Assembly: GCA_027729865.1 (NCBI GenBank)
Contig: JAQCBM010000059.1
Coordinates: 1 to 9,402 of the forward strand
Source of the DNA: Actinomycetota bacterium
GTDB taxonomy: Bacteria > Actinomycetota > Actinomycetes > S36-B12
DNA length: 9,402 bases
Reading direction: 5' to 3'
Shown: piece by piece, positions 6,427 through 9,402 of the stretch
How positions within the stretch are numbered: the stretch's first letter is position 1
How the letters are laid out: the number at the start of each line of letters is the position of its first letter
The notes under the pieces: model-generated
Told to the model about the DNA's origin: nothing
The model's database searches: none
What the model saw: the letters and a program-made list of their open reading frames with translations, nothing else
Made by a program: the position numbers and the translations under genes

Positions 6427-8507
6427 CCGATGACACCCCGAACAGCATCGGCAATGGCCTCGGTGGTGATACCGAATTCGGAGTACAGGCGCGGTCCGTC
6501 GGCGCTGGCCCCAAAATGGTCCAAGCCGATCACCGCGCCCCGGTCACCTACGTAGCGGTGCCAGCCCAGCGTCGAGCCAGCTTCCACGGCTACCCGGGCC
6601 GAGATCGATGGGTCGATGACCGAGTCTTGGTATGCCTGCTCTTGCGCGTTGAACCATTCCAGACACGGCATGCTCACCACGTTTATGTCAATGCCGTCTG
6701 CAGCGAGCGCCTCCGCAGCTGCGAGAGCGAGCGAAACCTCTGAACCGGTGGCGATGAGGATCGCCTGGGGTGCTGCGGCCCGCCGAATGAGGTAACCGCC
6801 TTGCGCCACGCCCTCGAGGATGGTCTGTTCGTCGATATCTAGGACAGGCAGGTTCTGCCGGCTCAGGATCAAGCCCACGGGTCCGCGCTGGCGCATAGTC
6901 GCCAGCCAGGCTGCTGCGGTCTCGCGTGCATCGGCTGGACGACACACCGCCAGGCCGGGGATCGCACGCAGCGACCACAGGTGCTCAATGGGCTGGTGTG
7001 TGGGTCCGTCCTCGCCGAGTCCGATCGAGTCATGGGTCCACACGAAGGTGCTGGGAATACCCATCAAGGCCGCAAGGCGCACTGCACCGCGCATGTAATC
7101 GCTGAAGACCAGGAATGTGCCACCGAACGGACGGGTCAGGCCATCGAGGGCGATGCCGTTGAGGATCGCACCCATCGCATGTTCGCGAATCCCGAAGTGG
7201 ATCACTCGGCCGTACGGTGACGAAGTCGCGGTGTCTTCCGGCAGGAAACTCTTTGCACCGGCGATGGTGGTGTTGTTGGACTCCGCGAGGTCGGCAGATC
7301 CGCCCCACAACTCAGGCATAACTGCAGCAAACGCGTTGATGGTGTCGCCGGATGCCTTGCGGGTGGCGACTGACGTCCCTACTTCGAAGTGCGGGAGTGC
7401 CTGATCCAGGTCCGCGGGAGGCTCACCGGTCAACAGGCGAGTCAGGAGTTTGGCTGAATCCGGGTTCTCGGACTTCCACGCGGTGAATCGCGACTCCCAG
7501 TCCGTGCGTGACGCGATCCCTGCGTCTGTGCGTTGCCCGCGAATGCGGGCCAGAAGTTCGGAATCGAAGGCGAAATGTTCGTCGGGGTTCAAACCAAGTT
7601 CGCGTTTGGTGGCCGCGACTTCATCGGTGCCCAGCGCGGCGCCATGCGATTTGGCGGTGCCGCGCGCCGATGGAGCCGGCCACGCGATGGTGGTCCGAAG
7701 GCGAATGAAAGTCGGGGCGGAGGTGTCCATCTGAGCGGCACGCAACGCAGCGGCAAGGCGAGTCACATCGACGTCACCAGAAGGCAACATCTCGACCTCG
7801 TGGACATTCCACCCGTGTGCTCGGTAGCGGGCCACCACGTCTTCGGTGAAGGCGATTGATGTATCTCCTTCGATGGAGATGCGATTGTCATCCCAAATCA
7901 CGCACAGATTGCCCAATTGCTGACGCCCAGCCAACGACGATGCCTCTGCGGAGATACCTTCTTCGAGGTCGCCATCGGAGGCGATGACCCACACCCGGTG
8001 GTCGAACGGACTCTCGGCGTCAGGTGCACAGTTCGCGTCGAGCATGCCGCGGTCGTAGCGAGCCGCCATCGCCATGCCCACAGCGGTCGCCAGGCCCTGC
8101 CCAAGGGGGCCGGTGGTGGTCTCGACGCCCGCGGTATGTTCGTATTCCGGATGCCCCGGTGTGCGCGATCCCCAGGTTCTGAAGGTCCGGAGATCATCGA
8201 GTTCCAATGTGCCCGACAAAAACAGTTGGCTGTACAGCGTCAGGCTTGAGTGGCCGGCGCTCATCACGAATCGATCCCGGCCAAGCCACGATGGATCTGT
8301 TGGGTCGTGACGGACGAAGTCCCGGAAAAGGAGGTACGCGACCGGTGCCAACGACATCGCTGTTCCCGGGTGACCATTCCCGACCGATTGCACCGCGTCC
8401 ATGGCCAAGGCACGCAAATACGTGACGGCTTGGGCGTCGTCGTCGGCCCAGGAAACGGGGGAGTCTGGGGCGGAATTTCTCACCGGAAATCGCGAAGTCG
8501 TGAGCAT
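6423..8507 (-). CDS. tkt: Transketolase
   Basis: This is a full-length, 694-residue thiamine-diphosphate enzyme. In order it shows GNGHPGTAMS (His46), SAGHSS (His85), HTAGVETTTGPLGQG, and the thiamine-diphosphate/metal motif from about 177 to 208 (SDGDLEEGISAEA, ending WDDN). SHGAALG (His288) follows, then the pyrimidine-domain IREHAMG with catalytic Glu442, HDSIGLGEDGPTHQPIE, and the C-terminal DHFGASADGP. It transfers two-carbon units between pentose, tetrose and triose phosphates, and its substrates link directly with Tal and GapA. The ATG at 8507 has a weak TAGGG seven nucleotides upstream; a GTG eight codons in is a less likely alternative. It is the first gene of the minus-strand tkt-tal operon and diverges from ctaB. 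No missing residues are apparent. Confidence 0.97.
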   Translation of the reverse strand: MLTTSRFPVRNSAPDSPVSWADDDAQAVTYLRALAMDAVQSVGNGHPGTAMSLAPVAYLLFRDFVRHDPTDPSWLGRDRFVMSAGHSSLTLYSQLFLSGTLELDDLRTFRTWGSRTPGHPEYEHTAGVETTTGPLGQGLATAVGMAMAARYDRGMLDANCAPDAESPFDHRVWVIASDGDLEEGISAEASSLAGRQQLGNLCVIWDDNRISIEGDTSIAFTEDVVARYRAHGWNVHEVEMLPSGDVDVTRLAAALRAAQMDTSAPTFIRLRTTIAWPAPSARGTAKSHGAALGTDEVAATKRELGLNPDEHFAFDSELLARIRGQRTDAGIASRTDWESRFTAWKSENPDSAKLLTRLLTGEPPADLDQALPHFEVGTSVATRKASGDTINAFAAVMPELWGGSADLAESNNTTIAGAKSFLPEDTATSSPYGRVIHFGIREHAMGAILNGIALDGLTRPFGGTFLVFSDYMRGAVRLAALMGIPSTFVWTHDSIGLGEDGPTHQPIEHLWSLRAIPGLAVCRPADARETAAAWLATMRQRGPVGLILSRQNLPVLDIDEQTILEGVAQGGYLIRRAAAPQAILIATGSEVSLALAAAEALAADGIDINVVSMPCLEWFNAQEQAYQDSVIDPSISARVAVEAGSTLGWHRYVGDRGAVIGLDHFGASADGPRLYSEFGITTEAIADAVRGVIG

Positions 8508-8639
8508 GAATGAACCCTATTGGCCACGTATCCGCAGACGGACCATCTAGTCCCTTGTACGCTGCAGTGAGAGTTCCGAAGCACCGACCATGATTCCTGC
8601 ACCTTGGAACCACACGACCCGGCACAAGAGGAGAGCCCC
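8508..8639. promoter_or_regulatory. Divergent tkt/ctaB promoter region
   Basis: This 132-bp region separates two outward-facing genes and must hold promoters for both, unless transcription comes from further away. I found no convincing -35/-10 pair. TACGCT (8558-8563) is a poor -10 candidate toward ctaB. The imperfect inverted repeat GATTCC-N8-GGAACC (8592-8611) and the short palindrome TTCCGAA (8574-8580) are possible operator-like elements. The ctaB Shine-Dalgarno AGGAG is at 8629-8633. Confidence 0.45.
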
Positions 8640-9402
8640 GTGGCAATCGCCGATTCGGTGGGTTCGACCCGCGTTCGGGGTTCGATCGGGTCACAGATCC
8701 GAGCGCACATCGCGCTCACCAAGCCGCGGATCATCGAGCTTCTCCTGGTCACCGCGGTTCCGACGATGTTCTTGGCTGCAGAGGGTTTTCCCACCTGGCA
8801 GGCGACCGTGGCCGTGCTCACGGGTGGAGCGTTCGCGGCGGGTGCAGCGAACACCTTCAACAGCTTGTACGACCGCGACATCGATTCGGTGATGCACCGC
8901 ACCACGCATCGTCCTGCAGTTCGCGGAACGGTATCCATGCGCGCCGGCTTCCTGCAGGGCCTGATCCTGGGTGCGCTCAGCATCACGGTCCTGACTGTCT
9001 TGGCCAACCCGCTGTCGGCACTCTTGGCTCTCATCGCGATCGTCGGATACGCGGTGGGTTACACCATGTTGCTCAAGCGCCGCACCGATCAGAACATCGT
9101 GTGGGGTGGGGCCGCCGGGTGCATGCCAGTACTCATTGCCTGGGCCGCAGTAACGGGCTCACTCAGCCTCGCGCCTGTCGTGCTGTTCATGATCGTCTTC
9201 TGGTGGACGCCACCCCACTATTGGCCGCTTGCCATCAAGTACCGCGAGGAATACCGCGCTGCGGGTGTTCCGATGCTGCCGGTCACGCGCTCACCACGAA
9301 GCGTTGCGCGGCACGTCGTCGCCTACTCCTGGCTCATGGTCGTGACATCACTGCTTCTTGTGATCGTGGCGCCGGTGGGCTGGGTGTACGGCATCGGTGC
9401 CG
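8640..9402 (+). CDS. ctaB: Protoheme IX farnesyltransferase CtaB/CyoE, 3' truncated by window edge
   Basis: The frame is open from a GTG at 8640 to the right edge, giving 254 residues of a family usually near 300. This is a UbiA-type prenyltransferase. After a short soluble N-terminus comes LTKPRIIELLL, then the prenyl-diphosphate motif NxxxDxxxD as NSLYDRDID (residues 74-82), MHRTTHRP, and the heme O synthase segment WWTPPHYWPLAIKYREEYRAAGVPMLPV (shown in parts: WWTPPHYWPLA, then YREEY, then GVPMLPV). Several hydrophobic segments mark an integral membrane protein. It adds farnesyl to heme b to make heme O, the precursor of heme A for the aa3-type cytochrome oxidase. The start has AGGAG six nucleotides upstream. 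ctaB diverging from tkt is a conserved actinobacterial arrangement, seen also in Mycobacterium and Streptomyces. Confidence 0.95.
   Translation, partial: MAIADSVGSTRVRGSIGSQIRAHIALTKPRIIELLLVTAVPTMFLAAEGFPTWQATVAVLTGGAFAAGAANTFNSLYDRDIDSVMHRTTHRPAVRGTVSMRAGFLQGLILGALSITVLTVLANPLSALLALIAIVGYAVGYTMLLKRRTDQNIVWGGAAGCMPVLIAWAAVTGSLSLAPVVLFMIVFWWTPPHYWPLAIKYREEYRAAGVPMLPVTRSPRSVARHVVAYSWLMVVTSLLLVIVAPVGWVYGIGA

Noticed and set aside
8480..9034. Minus-strand frame opposite ctaB, which might suggest a gene before tkt
   Set aside because: The plus strand encodes an uninterrupted CtaB with the NxxxDxxxD motif; the antisense translation has no recognisable features.
1..9402. Signs of a mobile element, defence system, CRISPR array or biosynthetic cluster
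   Set aside because: All ten genes are conserved housekeeping functions in a known actinobacterial order. No terminal repeats, integrase, transposase or spaced repeat array was found by reading.

Overview
The window is GC-rich, high-coding-density bacterial DNA with the core central-carbon locus of an actinomycete (phylum Actinomycetota). The evidence is the gene order yvcK-whiA-gap-pgk-tpiA-secG-rbpA, then tal and tkt on the other strand, then ctaB leading away. WhiA and RbpA are hallmark actinobacterial proteins. The use of GTG starts (gap, pgk, tpiA, ctaB) and clear Shine-Dalgarno sites also fits. I cannot fix the order or genus from the sequence alone; the RbpA variant is of the kind found beside secG in Streptomyces and in Micrococcales.

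Layout. 1-497 (+) is the 3' half of yvcK, cut by the left edge. whiA follows immediately. After a 126-bp intergenic region that probably holds a promoter comes a tight glycolytic operon, gap-pgk-tpiA (2-nt gap, then a 4-nt overlap). secG follows 25 bp later and rbpA 50 bp after that. rbpA converges on tal with only 16 bp between the stop codons. tkt and tal form a minus-strand operon (tkt first). tkt and ctaB diverge from a shared 132-bp region, and ctaB runs off the right edge.

How the genes fit together. GapA, Pgk and TpiA are the trunk reactions of glycolysis and gluconeogenesis. YvcK belongs to a family needed for growth on gluconeogenic carbon. Tkt and Tal are the non-oxidative pentose-phosphate branch and share glyceraldehyde-3-phosphate with TpiA and GapA. 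SecG, RbpA and CtaB serve protein export, transcription initiation and heme O synthesis for the terminal oxidase. The locus lacks pgi, pgl, opcA and zwf, which in relatives such as Streptomyces lie between the rbpA-like gene and tal.

I see no mobile element, CRISPR array, tRNA/rRNA gene, phage gene or plainly new system. All ten genes look intact apart from the two cut by the window edges. No stretch without a gene exceeds about 130 bases. The points worth a second look are local: the missing oxidative branch, an RbpA with a divergent sigma-facing region, a tandem duplication with two starts at the head of tal, a 21-bp direct repeat inside tal, and a hairpin just before secG.
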